In this document: piece by piece, positions 12,701 through 24,295 of the stretch
Layout: every line of letters begins with the position of its first letter
Numbering within the stretch: position 1 is the first letter of the stretch
Source: Gigantopelta aegis
Taxonomy: Eukaryota; Mollusca; Gastropoda; Neomphalida; Peltospiridae
Assembly: GCF_016097555.1 (NCBI RefSeq)
Contig: NC_054704.1
Coordinates: forward strand, 44,942,937-45,006,936
Length of the DNA stretch: 64,000 nucleotides
Reading direction: 5' to 3'
Position numbers and translations under genes: made by a program
Notes under the pieces: generated by a model
Told to the model about the DNA's origin: nothing
The model's database searches: none
What the model saw: only the letters and a program-made list of their open reading frames with translations

Positions 12701-15700
12701 TCATTTAAAGTTTGTTTTGTTTAATGACACCACTAGAGCACATTGATTATTAATCATCGGATGCCAAACATTTGAAATTTTGACACCCAGTTTTAAGAGA
12801 GGAAACCTGCTACATTTTTCCATTAGAAGCAAGAGATCTTTTGTATGCACCATCCCACAGACAAGATAGCACATACCATGGTCTTGATATACCAGATATG
12901 GTGCACTGACTGGAATGAGAAACAGCCCAATGGGTCCACAAGCAAGGTATGTTTAATCATAGATACCCCAAAATTATTAAATTTTTTATTATATATGAGT
13001 GGAAGAAGCTATTGATGACCTATTACATTCAGCTCAGCTCATTTTGATCAAATATCTCAGTCTATAATTTGTGCCCAAATTTAAGGATTTGCTCCAACAC
13101 TGGGGTGCAGAGGTAATTGTCCCCACTGCTCCTCCCCACCCCCCATCTTGTATGCTTATGTTACAGAAGCATCTTATATCACTTCAGTTAAGAAGACTCT
13201 GTTTCACATCTTATATATTATTAATGTTAACACATGACTGAGAAGTGGTGTGTAGCACTCACTTGCAAGTTCCACACACTGGGCCGACAAATCTTCTCTT
13301 TCTTGGGCAATCTGTGATAACTGGGGAAGCTCTCGTATTAGTTCTAATATTTTTTCTTCATTATCCACGAGCTCCTGCAGTTCAAACAGCCTGTAATAGA
13401 AAGAAAGAAAGAAATATTTTATTTAACGACGCACTCAACACATTTTAGTTATGGTTATATGGCGTCAGACATATGGTTAAGGACCACACAGATCTGGAGA
13501 GGAAACCCGCTGTTGCCACTTCATGGGCTACTCTTTCCGATTAGCAGCAAGGGATCTTTTATTTGCGCTTCCCACAGGCAGGATAGCACAAACCATGGCC
13601 TTTGTTGAACCAGTTATGGATCACTGGTCGGTGCAAGTGGTTTACACCTACCCATTGAGCCTTGCGGAGCACTCACTCAGGGTTTGGAGTCGGTACCTGG
13701 ATTAAAAATCCCATGCCTCGACTGGGATCCGAACCCAGTACCTACCAGCCTGTAGACCGATGGCCTAACCACAATGCCACCGAGGCCGGTAAACCTGTAA
13801 TAGAGAACAGTGTCAAAATTTTAAATCACAATCATCCATAACCAAAGATACACTGTCCAGATAGCAGTGATGTTTCAGTCAGTGATTATAATCAGCTCAA
13901 ACAACCTGAAACTGTGTGCTGTAATTGTTTATATGATGCAATTAATAAACAAATATGCCGGGGTTTTCATTTGTTTTCATGAAACATAAAGAAAACAGAT
14001 AGTGAATATTAGGTATTAAAGTTAAAATTAGCAATATGTAGGATCAATCAAGGTAAAAATTACAACATGGTTCTATTAATTCATAATTTAGGTAAAGTGT
14101 ATATGGACTGGTTACATATCTGCAAATTATTCTTAAATGACTGACCGGCCTTGGTAGTGTCGTGATTAAGCCATCGGACATAAGGCTGGTAGGTATTGGG
14201 TTCGCAGCCCAGTACTGGCTCCAAACCAAAGCGAGTTTTAACGACTCAGTGGGTAGGTGTAAAACCATTACACCCTCTTCTCTCTCACTAACCAATAACA
14301 ACTAACCCTCTGTCCTGCACAGACAGCCCAGATAGTTTGTGTGTTTGCCCAGGACAGCGTGCTTGCACCGTAATTGGATACATGCACGAAAATAAGTTAA
14401 AATTAAATTAAACGACTGAAGAAAATACTTACTTTTTATCTTTTAGAGATGGAAATGCTTGTAATACATCAGGCAGTTCGTGGTCTCTGTTAGTATTACT
14501 CAAATTACAATTCTGAAATTATATATTTTTAAATCTTTAAGAAAGTTTTATATAATCAAACATAACAATATTCACACATGTAATAATTAGTTGTTAATTA
14601 ATAGAGTACAATAGTGTTAAAGCAATATATGTCCCTTACCGACCACCAACATATTTCCGTATCTCATAAATTCAAGTGCCATGACTCTGTGAATAATGGG
14701 TAAATCGCCATGAACGTTAAACTTGGATTTGTAACAGTATATGATAAAGTTATACAAAATTTCATCTCAATATCTTCAGACACTGCAAAAAAAAGTCTGG
14801 GAGAACTAAATGCAAAGGCCATAAGGCATAACTCTGTCAAAAATGGATAAATCACCATGAAAGTCAATCTTGATCTGTAACAGTACATGATAAAACTATA
14901 CACAAAATTTCTGCTCAGTGTCTCAAGGACGTGTAAAGAAAACCATCCTGAAAACTATATGTGGGACAGACAGATGGATGGACAGATAGACAGACAGGAC
15001 AGAGAAAACAAATGCACAGAATACCTACATACCCTAAAATTAAAACTTTTCTGGCTGTACAAGACTCATTTGTTCAAATGTCTAAATATACACGTACTGG
15101 TATTGAAGGCGCTGAATCCAACCCAGCTGCCATGCCATTATAAGGCACTCTGGGGGGAATGGTGGGGGGATTTGAACTGGAGACAATGCCAAAGTTACTT
15201 CTCGGTGTGTAGTTAGGATAGCCCTGTGGCATCATGGCAGAAGATGGTGGAATTCCAGGATACATTGCAGAGGGAGTCTGGTCTAGCCTGCATGACAATA
15301 AAAATCACAGGTTCTGAGAACAGTGAACACTCAAAGAAAGGTCAGTACTAAAAAGAGTTCATTTGCATATAATTTAAATATTTTATCCTTGGTTCACCAG
15401 TAATTGAAGATGAATACAATGCTACAAAACAGGACTGAATAATCAATCTTGTTGTCTGAACATTAAAAACATTTCTGATATGTGAGGCCATACTTGATTT
15501 TGAATGACTTAAAGGTAATGTCTCAAAGACACAGTGCATATTTCATTATTTTTACATTCCTTTCTGATTAAATAATTACTACATTAATCAATCTCACACA
15601 TAATCTCTGCATAAATAACTTGGGAATATTGAAATTGTAACGTGGTTGCATGTTATGTAAACAGTCGCACTCAGTCCAACAGATTTCCTGGGGTTTTTTA

Positions 15701-18700
15701 AAATCTTATGAAATCAGACAATCCACCAAATCTGGCACATGGATTGTTGGCAGCTAGATGGGGCTGTCACAAAGACAGCAAACTTGTTGACAACATCTGC
15801 TTGGAATGTTATGGACATTTTCACCTCAAATGAATGTGCCCATTTCCACTGGTCGTCTTGTACATTTGTGTTCTACTTAAATTATTTGGCTTTAAAAATT
15901 TATTACGGTAATATAATTGAAGGTATGTTTACATTTTAAAGCAAAAATAAATAAATAATTTTGGTGGGAAGCCGCCTTTAACTAAATTTGAGATAGCAAA
16001 TTTAGTGGCCGAGTTACATTACAGATGACAAACTGAAGGCAGAGTTGTACAGATTACTTGACTTGACATTTATATACACTGGTCAAAAAGTTATTGGATG
16101 TCAAACATTTCATAATTCTGACACACAGTCTTTACAGAAAACCTGCTACATTTTTCCATTAGCTACAAGGAATTTTTCATATACACTGTCCCACAGATAG
16201 AATAGCAAATAACACGATCTTTGATATACCAGTCATGGGTACTGGTTGGGATGTGAAAAAGTCCAAAGGGTCCACCAAGATTTGATCCTACAATCCAAAC
16301 ACCTCTGGTAAGTGCAGCTAATGGTCAACATCATAAACTATTTTCTAAACATTTCAAATAGTTAACAATAGCTTAAAAAACAAAACAATCCCAGACCCAC
16401 CACCTATATATGGCTATAACCATAATTCATTTATATACTAAAATACCAATACCATGTGGTCAAGTGGTGTCCAACCATTCCTTTAGAAGTAACAATGACT
16501 AAGCTCTCAAATGACCAATTCTGACCAAAAATGTTTAAGCAATCAAATGTTCCAAACATATTAAAGCAGCCAATAACACCATAAACATTATTATTATTAT
16601 TATTATGAAATATGGAAATAATTACATATGGGGTAGAATTCTTGGTGGGTTTCTTCTAAATTCCTCAACAATGGCTTGTATGGCTTGACCTAAATCTGAA
16701 TGCATGGAAAACTGTAAAGTAGAAGAAAGGGATCTTATGATAAGTCATATATCTTAACATTCTTTATTAAAACAAAAATAATTACAATGATATTTAAAGC
16801 TGTAAGCAGTGATAAAACAGACCCAATGTTGCTGATACAGATATATGAAAGCAAAAGAGACAGAAAACAGAAAATTGCAATTTCAATACATGCATTTTGG
16901 AACTTAACATTACTCAAAACCTATAATGGGCCCTTGTGCTTAGTTATATATCTGCTATATTTTAATTGCTGAAATGAATACTACATGTATATTGGATGCA
17001 AAGGAAGTACTAATTCATATCATTTCCAAAAAAGCCAATAGAATTCAGTATATCACAACACCGATAACATAAGAAGACATTCTGTCTATTTTCACTGATG
17101 CCACCTTGGTTGCTAAAGATGGATTAATCTGTCATTCAGGGCTCACCCTGTACACTGTATAGAAATGAACAAATTGCTAATTTGGCAAAGTGGCTACAAC
17201 ATTTATTTTTTTGGCTAATAAAATATTCCTTAAATTAACCATATTTTAATCATTTTCACAGACATATTCTATATATCTGAAAATTGGCTAAAACAAAATA
17301 TGTTCCAATGCGGGCCCTGGTCATTATGACAATCTGAGAAATAATTACAGTGTTAATATTGGAGCAGCCCACGACTTTCATCTGCACATCAACCCATGGA
17401 TGTGTAAGGTGCGGTTGAACTGTAACGGTAGGTTTTTCCTGAGGGAATGACACTGGCAGGGTGCTGAAATACAACAACAGAAATCAGTGAGACGGAAAAC
17501 AAATTAAAATTTGTTTTGTTTAACGACACTACTAGAACACATACATTTAGATTTATTAATCATCGGCTATTGGATAGTAATTTTGACATACAGCTTCAAG
17601 AGTAAAATTGCAACCTTTTTCCATTAGTAGCAAGGGATATTTTACATGCACCATCCCACAAACAGGATAGCACATGCCACAGCTTTTGATATACCAGCCA
17701 TGGTGCACTGGCTGGAACGAGAAAATCAGTGAGAAACACAAAAGGAATGTTTGCTGATGACATTTAACGACATGATTAACTACTTTGGAATAGACAATCT
17801 TAATAGAATAAATAGTGAACTGAAAACATCTAGGGTTAATTGGTGACTATTACTGTATTAAGTGTCAAACATAATTGTGAAATTGATAAAAATCAATGCA
17901 CAACATTACACTTGCATACAGGGTTGTGCATGCACACTGATCACAGAAAATGTTACATCGTTATATAGAGATTATTAAACGAGCTTGTGTGTCGTACTGA
18001 TTTTATGAAACGAGTGTCATGATTTTTGTATTGCCCATCGAGAGCAATATATGAATCCTGACACAAGTTTCATAAAATTAGTACGACTCACACGCGAGTG
18101 TAATAATTTCTTTATTATCCATATTATTATTGTTGTTTTCTTTATAATAACAAAACTCAACTCAAAAAGGTTTGAGCCACAACTAGAAGAAGACGACAAA
18201 ATGACGTCATATTTCACATGCAGTCTGAGCTAGGACTGGGGGAAGCAAAGTCATGTTGCTTCCCAAAATTACGTCATTACACTTGTTATTACACGTGTGC
18301 TTCATATGATTATTATTAACTTGGTTATGTTGAACCATATGGATAATAAACATGTATATTAAGGCTCAGAATGGATAGGAGGCAGGCAGCAATATGCTTC
18401 CTAATAACCAGTTTTACATGCAGCTTTTCAGGGCTAGCTGTGGGCCAGCAGAAAACTTCGCCAGATTATCAATTAAACATCCACATTTTGTAGATACTCA
18501 GTTATTTGGTAACAAAATATTAATTAATAAATGAAATTCTTTTGCAAAAATTAAAATAAAATTTGCCAGTTGTTTTTCAAATTCACAATTGGCAAATTTG
18601 TCAAGTGCCAGAGCTAGTCCTGGCTTTTTGACAATACATGTATGTCTGTACTTCAGATATATCGAGATTCTCCATTTTTAGAATCTTATCCAGTTTTTTC

Positions 18701-21700
18701 AGCTTTGTCAAAAAGTTAAAACTATATGTCTTAAGTTTGAGATTAATTTCTAGAAACACTTCTCATTTTCTAGAATTTGCTTCCATCATGAAATCAGCAT
18801 TGCTTCCCACTCCACAAATTGAATTTCAAACTTTATATATATACTCATATGCTGCATTCAATAAAGTGTACACATGAACAGATGTTTTAACTTACATAAT
18901 AAGTGTGATGTTTGTAGAACCACTTGGAACTGTAACCCTGTATTCTTCATCTCGTACCACTTCAACAGTCCTGTGAAACAAATAAATAAATACAAATGAC
19001 TGCATGGTACATGAAGTACACGTATACATGTAGACATCTATGGGTTTTTCTTCATTTGTTATAACAGGGCTGTATTACTAGAATGGAATACACATGTTAG
19101 GAATTATAGTGGACCATGATCAAAGCACTCTGACAAAGTGAACTGTAGTGAACATGCATTTATTGTGAATCTGTTCCAAAATCGTTGAAAATGTGGCACT
19201 TTAGCAAAATGTTCTTTATTGTTATACCATAGGAAGACCAGTCTCAATGAGCATAAGCATTCAGTTCTGCAGCATGTCAATATTTATAAACAGACAACTT
19301 ATTATCCAAATAGCTACCTTTTTATTAGTAATAATTTTCTATGCTTCAAATGAGCACTAAACTGGCTGCTATGTAGCAAAGTTTCCAGCATGTGCCTCAA
19401 GAACTGCTACATGCATCAGCCGTAGATATTGTTAACTACATTATTACTGTTTAACAATATTATAATATACATTGTCTCCACTTCAATTGATATATTATTA
19501 AGGACCCTTGGTACATAATCAACCTCACATGGCAAACGAAAAAAGTCAAGCCCCATACCGTGACTGACAAATCATTATTCTAATATATGTTTTCTTATGT
19601 TTTTCATATAGATTTATAAAATTCAAATGAAATCTTACAAGTATCTAATAGAACAATCTATTCAAAACACACTGGCAACATACTTTCAACGTAAACAAGC
19701 AATTTCTAGGACGTATTGACCTTTGACGGGCTGTTTCTGTTGTCTATTAGTCAGTCAGAAAAACAGAGATTGCCCATTGGACTGGTAATTGCATTTTTTA
19801 AAACTCTTCTGTCACAATTGGTACTCACATTTCGTGATTGGGCAAGTACTTTCTGCACCCCTGTATTGCTTACACTTTTTCAGCCATAACTTTCCCAAAC
19901 AAAATCAGGGCTTCTAGATTATGGTAGCCCCACTCCCATGGCTAGTGATATTCAGTGTTGGGCTAGTAAACAATTACTATAACTAGCCCGACAGCTAGTG
20001 AAAAACCCCATTGTCAAATGCTGCATTTACATATTTTGTAAATATGAATATCCTGCTCCCTCTTTCCACCCCAATCTAAGCATTTTTAAGCTCAATCTCC
20101 CTCTTTAGGTGACATATCTGATTATTATTAGTAAAAGTATTTTTTTTTAAAGTAGGGCTAGTGAATTTTTAATCATGGCTAGTACATTTTTAAAATTAGT
20201 GATCCCATGGCTAGTGGATTTTTATTAAATTCTAGAAGCCCTGCAAAATTGTTCAGTATTTTATCAAAATATGTAATGTTGTTCACAAAATATGTAATGT
20301 TGTTCACAAAACATGTAATGTTGTTCACAAAACATGTAATGTTGTTCACAAAATATGTAATGTTGTTCACAAAACATGTACTTATAATAATCTATAAAAA
20401 ATTGTTTAAATAGTTTACAGCAAATTACAAAATGAAGTCCTTGAGAAACAATGTTAAAAGGCAACATTTTTCAAAAAAGAATCTAACAACTCTGATATCT
20501 TGCGATCGTGTTATAAGTTGAACAAATGAATGGTTATAATGAAAAAGTTGTTTGGTTAAAAAATAAAGATGCATTCTGAGTTTTAATAAATATATAAACA
20601 GATATCCAAAAAAAATGTGTTAAAAAATAAAAGGACCACATATTGTTGGCATGTACCATCCATCTATGTAAAATAGTTTTTAAAATTAAGTTTTCTTTTA
20701 AATTAGTCTTTGAAAATCATAGAAAAAAGGTATTAAGAAATGTGCCATGTTTACAAGACTTAGTGGGTTAAGTTTAATCGTCTTTCTTTGCTTGTTTTAA
20801 CCTTATTGTTACGAACACATCTGTGAACATGACAATTTTTTTTTTACTTTGCCCACGCAAAAGTCAAAGATGTCAAAAATCTTCAAATGTTCATACTGCT
20901 GCACACAATCAATGCAACCACTGAGACAGGTCCCTAACCGAAACTGGGAAACAGATACTGAGACCAAATACAACATATGCTGACGTTCTATGAACTTAAT
21001 ATACGGGTACAGGCTAAAACGGAACCGTGCCAAAACGGAACCATTTTCTTTGGCGAAAACGGAACCTATCATGGCTAAAACGGCACCATATATAAATATA
21101 TATAACTTATCTTATTTTTAATTTCAGGATTAGGGTTAGGGTTCAGAGCGATGAATAGGGGTTGGGGGGGGGGGGGGTGTGAATTCGGAAGTCTTTCCAT
21201 TTTGATGATGTAGACTGGCCACACTGGTCAAACAGATTAGTTTTTGTAGTAGTAAGCATTAAGACGGATCTGTATGGTGGGGTTAATTATAACAACAATA
21301 CAGGAACAATACAACAAGGAAAAGTGTTGTCTTTATTGAATGTGTAAAAATTAAGAAATGCATACACAGCTCACGTTTTCTTCCAACTTCCGGTGGTCTC
21401 TTTGTTTTGACTTATTTTATTGAGAAAAATAAAAGTTCACAAGAGCTCTCCTCAGCAAGATTGGCGCCTAGCTCTTGTCAGAGGCGGCTCCCAATGGGAG
21501 CGTGCTTGAACAGTTATCTGATGGAAGCACGTAAATAAATTTACCTGACCTGAAGATTGTTTGTGCAACTATGGTTACTATCAGAAGTGACACAAAAACA
21601 TTTATTTTTTTCTTTTAATAAATAACTTTTCATTTGAGTTAAGTCGTTTTGTTGGGTTTTTTGGTCTTATTTACTATTCTTCAAATAAAATTCAATTATG

Positions 21701-22135
21701 GTGCCGTTTTAGCCATCGTAGGTTCCCTTTTAGCCATAAATTTCGGTGCCGTTTTAGCCAACGCAGGTTCCGTTTTGTCCAATTTGGTTCCGTTTTCGCT
21801 TGGTGTCGTTTTGGCACGGTTCCGTTTTAGCTATAACCCGAATATACTATGTCAAGACACAGCAGATAACCAAGCACTTATCGCTTGATTGTCTTTTTTA
21901 ACAATCACAATAAACTAGAACTAAGAAATAGTGATTTAGAAATATCGTAATGACTCATAGTCATATCAAATCTGTTGTCTCGATTCTTTTAACTTTAAGA
22001 TCAGATTCATTGAGATTCAGTAGATTACCCAAAATTTGTCTTCCGCAAGCTTTCAATTTGTTTTGTTTTTTGAGTTTGTAAATTTGTAGCAGTTGGGTTT
22101 TTCGTCTTGCCTCCGCCAAAAAGTAATCGGTGCAT
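9743..22135 (-). CDS. VPS37A: VPS37A, ESCRT-I subunit
   Basis: VPS37A joins TSG101, VPS28 and MVB12/UBAP1 in ESCRT-I, which sorts ubiquitylated cargo into multivesicular endosomes. Coding exons from the 5' end: 22029-22135, 18896-18970, 17349-17463, 16626-16711, 15098-15287, 14433-14512, 13263-13390, 12507-12565, 11626-11788, 10794-10843, 9743-9817. All have GT-AG borders and matching phases; the sum is 1,128 nt, or 375 residues (human 397). The start MHRLLFGGGKTK and QTQKTKQIESLR match the family N-terminus, and an in-frame TAA lies upstream. A UEV-like domain spans about 20-125 (EEYRV, FPQEKP at 67-72, HPWVD at 82-86, MHSDLG). A Pro/Tyr/Ser-rich linker spans 129-191. The Mod(r) domain spans about 205-365 (LTLADEFDPT-type motif, NLKVAVLEAEEE, FIQSFLQKR), and the protein ends LYFN. 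Exon 7 carries a SINE at its acceptor. Introns hold many mobile elements. Confidence 0.95.
10357..10480. mobile_element. Palindromic fold-back element in VPS37A intron
   Basis: Arms gagaatactcaacgagctac…gcttatcttgcacgagtgat and the inverted form …cacgagtgcaagataa…gtagcgagttgggtattc pair over about 58 bp around a short loop. It resembles the fold-back units near 17,971 and 63,560 (cgag/ttattatcc-type ends). Confidence 0.65.
11083..11448 (-). mobile_element. SINE (head 3, tail b) between (GGAT)n repeats
   Basis: A minus-strand SINE at 11,127-11,384 with head GGATTTAGCTCAGTTGG, a divergent core and tail b. It is flanked on both sides by (GGAT)n microsatellites (11,083-11,122 and 11,385-11,448), so it probably inserted into one such array. 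Confidence 0.8.
11807..11848 (-). mobile_element. SINE tail-b fragment
   Basis: Only 'ttaatgacaccactagagca' and flanks remain. It lies 20 bp beyond the VPS37A exon 11626-11788 acceptor. Confidence 0.6.
11898..12084. mobile_element. CAGGGCTAGCTCTGG-family MITE, copy 1
   Basis: The ends CAGGGATAGCTCTGG and (inverted) CAGGGCTAGCTCTGC are near-perfect terminal inverted repeats. Interior 'ttcgccatttgttcc…caaatctggtgagtagc' is shared with the copy at 18,429-18,622. The flanks ggatt/gggtt look like a worn short duplication. Confidence 0.75.
12708..12942 (-). mobile_element. SINE with tail b, head truncated
   Basis: Tail b and core in minus orientation inside a VPS37A intron. It is diverged, and the tRNA-like head is missing after 'cccaatgggtccaca'. 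Confidence 0.75.
13401..13793 (-). mobile_element. SINE (head 1, tail a) inserted at a VPS37A splice acceptor
   Basis: A full-length SINE, head 1 (CCGGCCTCGGTGGC, GGGTTCGGATCCCAG) to the (TTTC)n end. The target-site duplication CCTGTAATAGA is at 13390-13400 and 13794-13804. On the gene strand this duplicated sequence is TCTATTACAG|G, the 3' splice site plus first exon base of VPS37A exon 7. The SINE's TTTC tail now supplies the polypyrimidine tract of the proximal site. See findings. Confidence 0.92.
14145..14407 (+). mobile_element. SINE of the second body type, intact copy
   Basis: Begins ccggccttggtagtgtcgtg with A- and B-box-like tRNA elements (gtgattaagccatcgg, gggttcgcagccc) and ends gcacgaaaataagttaaaat. 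The duplication TTAAATGACTGA (one mismatch) is at 14133-14144 and 14408-14419. It lacks the shared core of the other SINEs. Confidence 0.85.
14640..15005 (-). repeat. Interspersed repeat with internal duplication
   Basis: Two diverged halves each read 'gtaacagta.atgataaa.tatac.aaatttc' and end near a (GACA/GATG)n tail. The same family occurs on the plus strand at 33,235-33,625 (tgttacagatcaaatttgat, gacagagttatggcc). It ends close to the VPS37A exon at 15,098. Confidence 0.6.
16087..16300 (-). mobile_element. Old diverged SINE (tail b)
   Basis: A recognisable chain of ttattggatgtcaaacattt, attctgacacacagtcttta, tttttccattagctacaagg and gatataccagtcatgggtac, strongly diverged. The head is degraded. 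Confidence 0.7.
17137..17319. mobile_element. CAGGGC...GCCCTG MITE
   Basis: Begins CAGGGCTCACCCTG and ends GCGGGCCCTG. GTCATT is duplicated exactly at 17131-17136 and 17320-17325. It lies 30 bp from VPS37A exon 3 (17,349). A related fragment is seen near 34,590-34,650. Confidence 0.75.
17508..17725 (-). mobile_element. SINE (tail b), head truncated
   Basis: ttgttttgtttaacgacact…atcggctattgga…ccattagtagcaaggg…gataccagccatggtgcac in minus orientation, 45 bp beyond VPS37A exon 3. Confidence 0.8.
17971..18365. mobile_element. Fold-back element, copy A
   Basis: A palindrome at about 17,975-18,110 (cgagcttgtgtgtcgtactg against tacgactcacacgcgagtg) is followed by 'tttattatcc' and, after a spacer with ttacgtcattacac, a second half ending ggataataaac. 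Positions 18,060-18,290 reappear inverted at 32,568-32,790 (gacgtaattttgg, ccccagtcttagctc, aaattattacactcgc). Confidence 0.65.
18429..18622. mobile_element. CAGGGCTAGCTCTGG-family MITE, copy 2
   Basis: The ends CAGGGCTAGCTGTGG and (inverted) CAGGACTAGCTCTGG pair. GCTTTT is duplicated at 18423-18428 and 18623-18628. It shares the interior of the copy at 11,898. Confidence 0.8.
19906..20243. mobile_element. CAGGGCTTCTAGA MITE, 338 bp
   Basis: A perfect 13-bp terminal inverted repeat CAGGGCTTCTAGA, with CAAAAT duplicated at 19900-19905 and 20244-20249. The subterminal 'cccatggctagtg' occurs near both ends. Confidence 0.85.
20265..20381. repeat. 21-bp tandem repeat, about 5.5 copies
   Basis: Units of aaaatatgtaatgttgttca + c with a T/C variant (aatatg/aacatg). 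The period is divisible by three, so both strands carry spurious repeating open frames. Confidence 0.9.
21004..21840. mobile_element. 837-bp inverted-repeat element with iterated AAAACGGAACC motifs
   Basis: Starts CGGGTACAGGCTAAAACGG and ends (inverted) CGGGTTATAGCTAAAACGG. AATATA is duplicated at 20998-21003 and 21841-21846. Inside each end, variants of 'ggctaaaacggaacc' repeat every 15-25 bp (at least four on the left, seven on the right). The core has ttagggttagggttc followed by a G run. No transposase frame is visible. Located in VPS37A intron 1. Confidence 0.8.
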
Positions 22136-22270
22136 CGTGATCCTGATAATTAACTATTACGAATACATAAATGAAATTTCACATTTCAGAGAAGTGCACT
22201 TTCACTTCTACGGGAAGTCTAACTACGTCATCAAAATATGTTGTTTCCGGTCTATGTGACATTAAAATAA
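22136..22270 (-). promoter_or_regulatory. Probable VPS37A promoter/5' UTR
   Basis: Upstream of the VPS37A ATG, on the gene strand, are ACCGGAAAC (ETS-like, near 22,237-22,245) and TGATGACGTAG (half-CRE/ATF-like, near 22,212-22,222), in a patch with more CpG than its surroundings. No TATA box is seen. The transcription start is inferred to lie here but cannot be placed. Confidence 0.45.
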
Positions 22271-22314
22271 ATACTACTATATGCTATATTACAAGTCGTA
22301 GTTACTGAGACACT

Positions 22315-22360
22315 GGCACACGCACGCGCGCACGCACACGCACAGTGTCACGCACGCACA
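22315..22360. repeat. (CA/CG)n simple repeat
   Basis: Alternating cacg/cacgcg sequence with Z-DNA-forming character just upstream of the VPS37A promoter patch. Confidence 0.8.
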
Positions 22361-22446
22361 GAAGAAAGAAAGAAGAAAAACAAGAAAAAAAACCCACTAA
22401 TTAATGACGGTTTACAAATTGGCAACAACGGCTCAAAATGAAAGTT

Positions 22447-22840
22447 TTGTTTTTGTTTAACGACACTACTAGAGTACATTGATTTATTAATCACTGGCTA
22501 CTGGATGTCAAACCTTTGGTAATTTTTGAAAGCCACTACATTTTTTTATTATTACTAGCAAGGGATATTTTGTGGATCGGCACGTATGCGCTGTCAGCCT
22601 GGGATCGATCCCCGTCGGCGGGCCATTTCAAGAGCTACTTGTCGATCTAGCCAGTGTACTACGATAGGTCGTGATGGATGGATGGATGGATGGATGGATT
22701 CCTTGCTACTAATAGAGAAATGTAGGGAATTTTCTCTCTAATACTATATGTCAAATTATTAAATGTTTGACATCCAATAGCCGAAGAATAATAAATCAAT
22801 GTTCTCTAGTGGTGTCGTTGAACAAAACAAATTTACATAG
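22447..22840. mobile_element. Two SINE copies in opposite orientation
   Basis: A minus-strand SINE (22,447-22,668; tail b, shortened core, B-box-like gggatcgatccccg) is followed by (GGAT)n and then by a plus-strand fragment of core plus tail b (22,697-22,840: ttccttgctactaata, atccaatagccgaag, ctctagtggtgtcgttgaac). The pair could form a hairpin. Confidence 0.75.
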
Positions 22841-23794
22841 CGGCTTTTAGAAAGTAGTTTTACTGTTCACCTTTATTTTATACTGGTACCTTTCTGTCTT
22901 ATTAAACTAAAGCGTAGCTTATTAGGGTATTAATCTAGTACTATATTTTGCGACTGCGCATTAACAAACAGGAAATAACACCAGAAGAAAAGAAGAGATG
23001 CAACTTTTTGTGGTGATAAAAGAAGAAAAAACCCCAGCTGTTTTTGCAGTAAAGTCTATTTCACACTCGTAGAAAAGTATGCCTATACGTGTATTGTTTC
23101 TATACATCCCATGATATGTGGTTGTTTAATTAAATGACTGGTTTTTAATGAAATTGTAACCAAATGTTTGTCTAAACTGAGACTGGGTTAGGGTTATTTA
23201 TTTATTTGATTTTGTGTTAAAATTTATTTTACTTTTATTTATTGATTTGATTTTTTTGGTGGGAAGACATCCGACCATTCCAGTATTTAGGATTAGTTTC
23301 TTTATCTTTAGAGCTAACCTAAACTGTTTATTCCTGCCCCAATAAATGTCCTACTGGTACAACTTATATATCAAAGGCTACGGTATGTGCTACCCTAGTT
23401 CACCAAGGTAAACATCTACGGTCCGTTTTTTAACATTTTGACATTTATTGGACCCGATGTTTACAATGTTAATAGCAAAAACAAGCGTGCGATTTCCGCC
23501 CAGATTTCAGGCGGAATCGATACAACCATGGAATTAATTATTTCTTGGCGAAATATGAGATGTACTAACAAATATAAACACTTACTGTATAAAGAAAACC
23601 TCCCGACTTACGTTTTACGTATAAATAGACAGTTTGTCCAAATAGTAATCCTGCATTAATCCAATTGTCAGTTACGAACAAAATCTCGAATATTCCCGCC
23701 GGCCATTATGAGCATATTTAAAATGTGATTGAAAACTGTTGGCGGAATCGGATTATTTTTATTATTCGTCTCTGGTTCACGAGTTTCTTCCACG

Positions 23795-23798
<4 letters not shown>

Positions 23799-23827
<29 letters not shown>

Positions 23828-24066
23828 CTAATTAATGAATAATATTTTTTTTAAATCAGTTAATAAATAATAAATTAATTAATAATAACAACTAAATAAT
23901 ATAATAAATAATTAATTAATACTTAATAAATAATAATATAATAGTAAATTACTGAATAATGTTAGTAATTATAATAAATAACATAACAAATAAATTATTG
24001 ATTTAATAATAATAAATTAATTATTGATTTAATAATAATAAATTAATTAATTTAATTATTAACTAA
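23799..24066. repeat. (AAT)n-rich low-complexity DNA
   Basis: Almost pure A/T made of aat/taat repeats. No coding content. Confidence 0.85.
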
Positions 24067-24295
24067 ATGAAAACGTGTTTTTTTCATTTATAAATGTTTC
24101 CATTACACACACGCACACACACTTATACACACACAAGACAGAGGGGGGTTGGGGGAGACAGACATAGAGAGATGAAACGGGGTAGCAAGAGATCACACAT
24201 TTGCTTGTTTCTTGTTGTTTTCTTGTTAATGTGCATTATTCGTAATTAATGTGCTTTATTCGTAATTTAGTGTGCTTACCCATGTTTAACACACA

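Noticed and set aside
13523-13705. Repeated 60-70 codon frames with FRLAARDLLFALPTGRIAQT
   Set aside because: These are translations of the SINE core and recur at 34,816 and 3,826. Not a protein family.
14887-15216. 109-codon plus-strand frame
   Set aside because: It lies antisense to the VPS37A exon at 15,098-15,287 and across an interspersed repeat.
21127-21142. Interstitial telomere sequence (ttagggttagggtt)
   Set aside because: Only about two units, inside the 837-bp inverted-repeat element. Not a telomere remnant.
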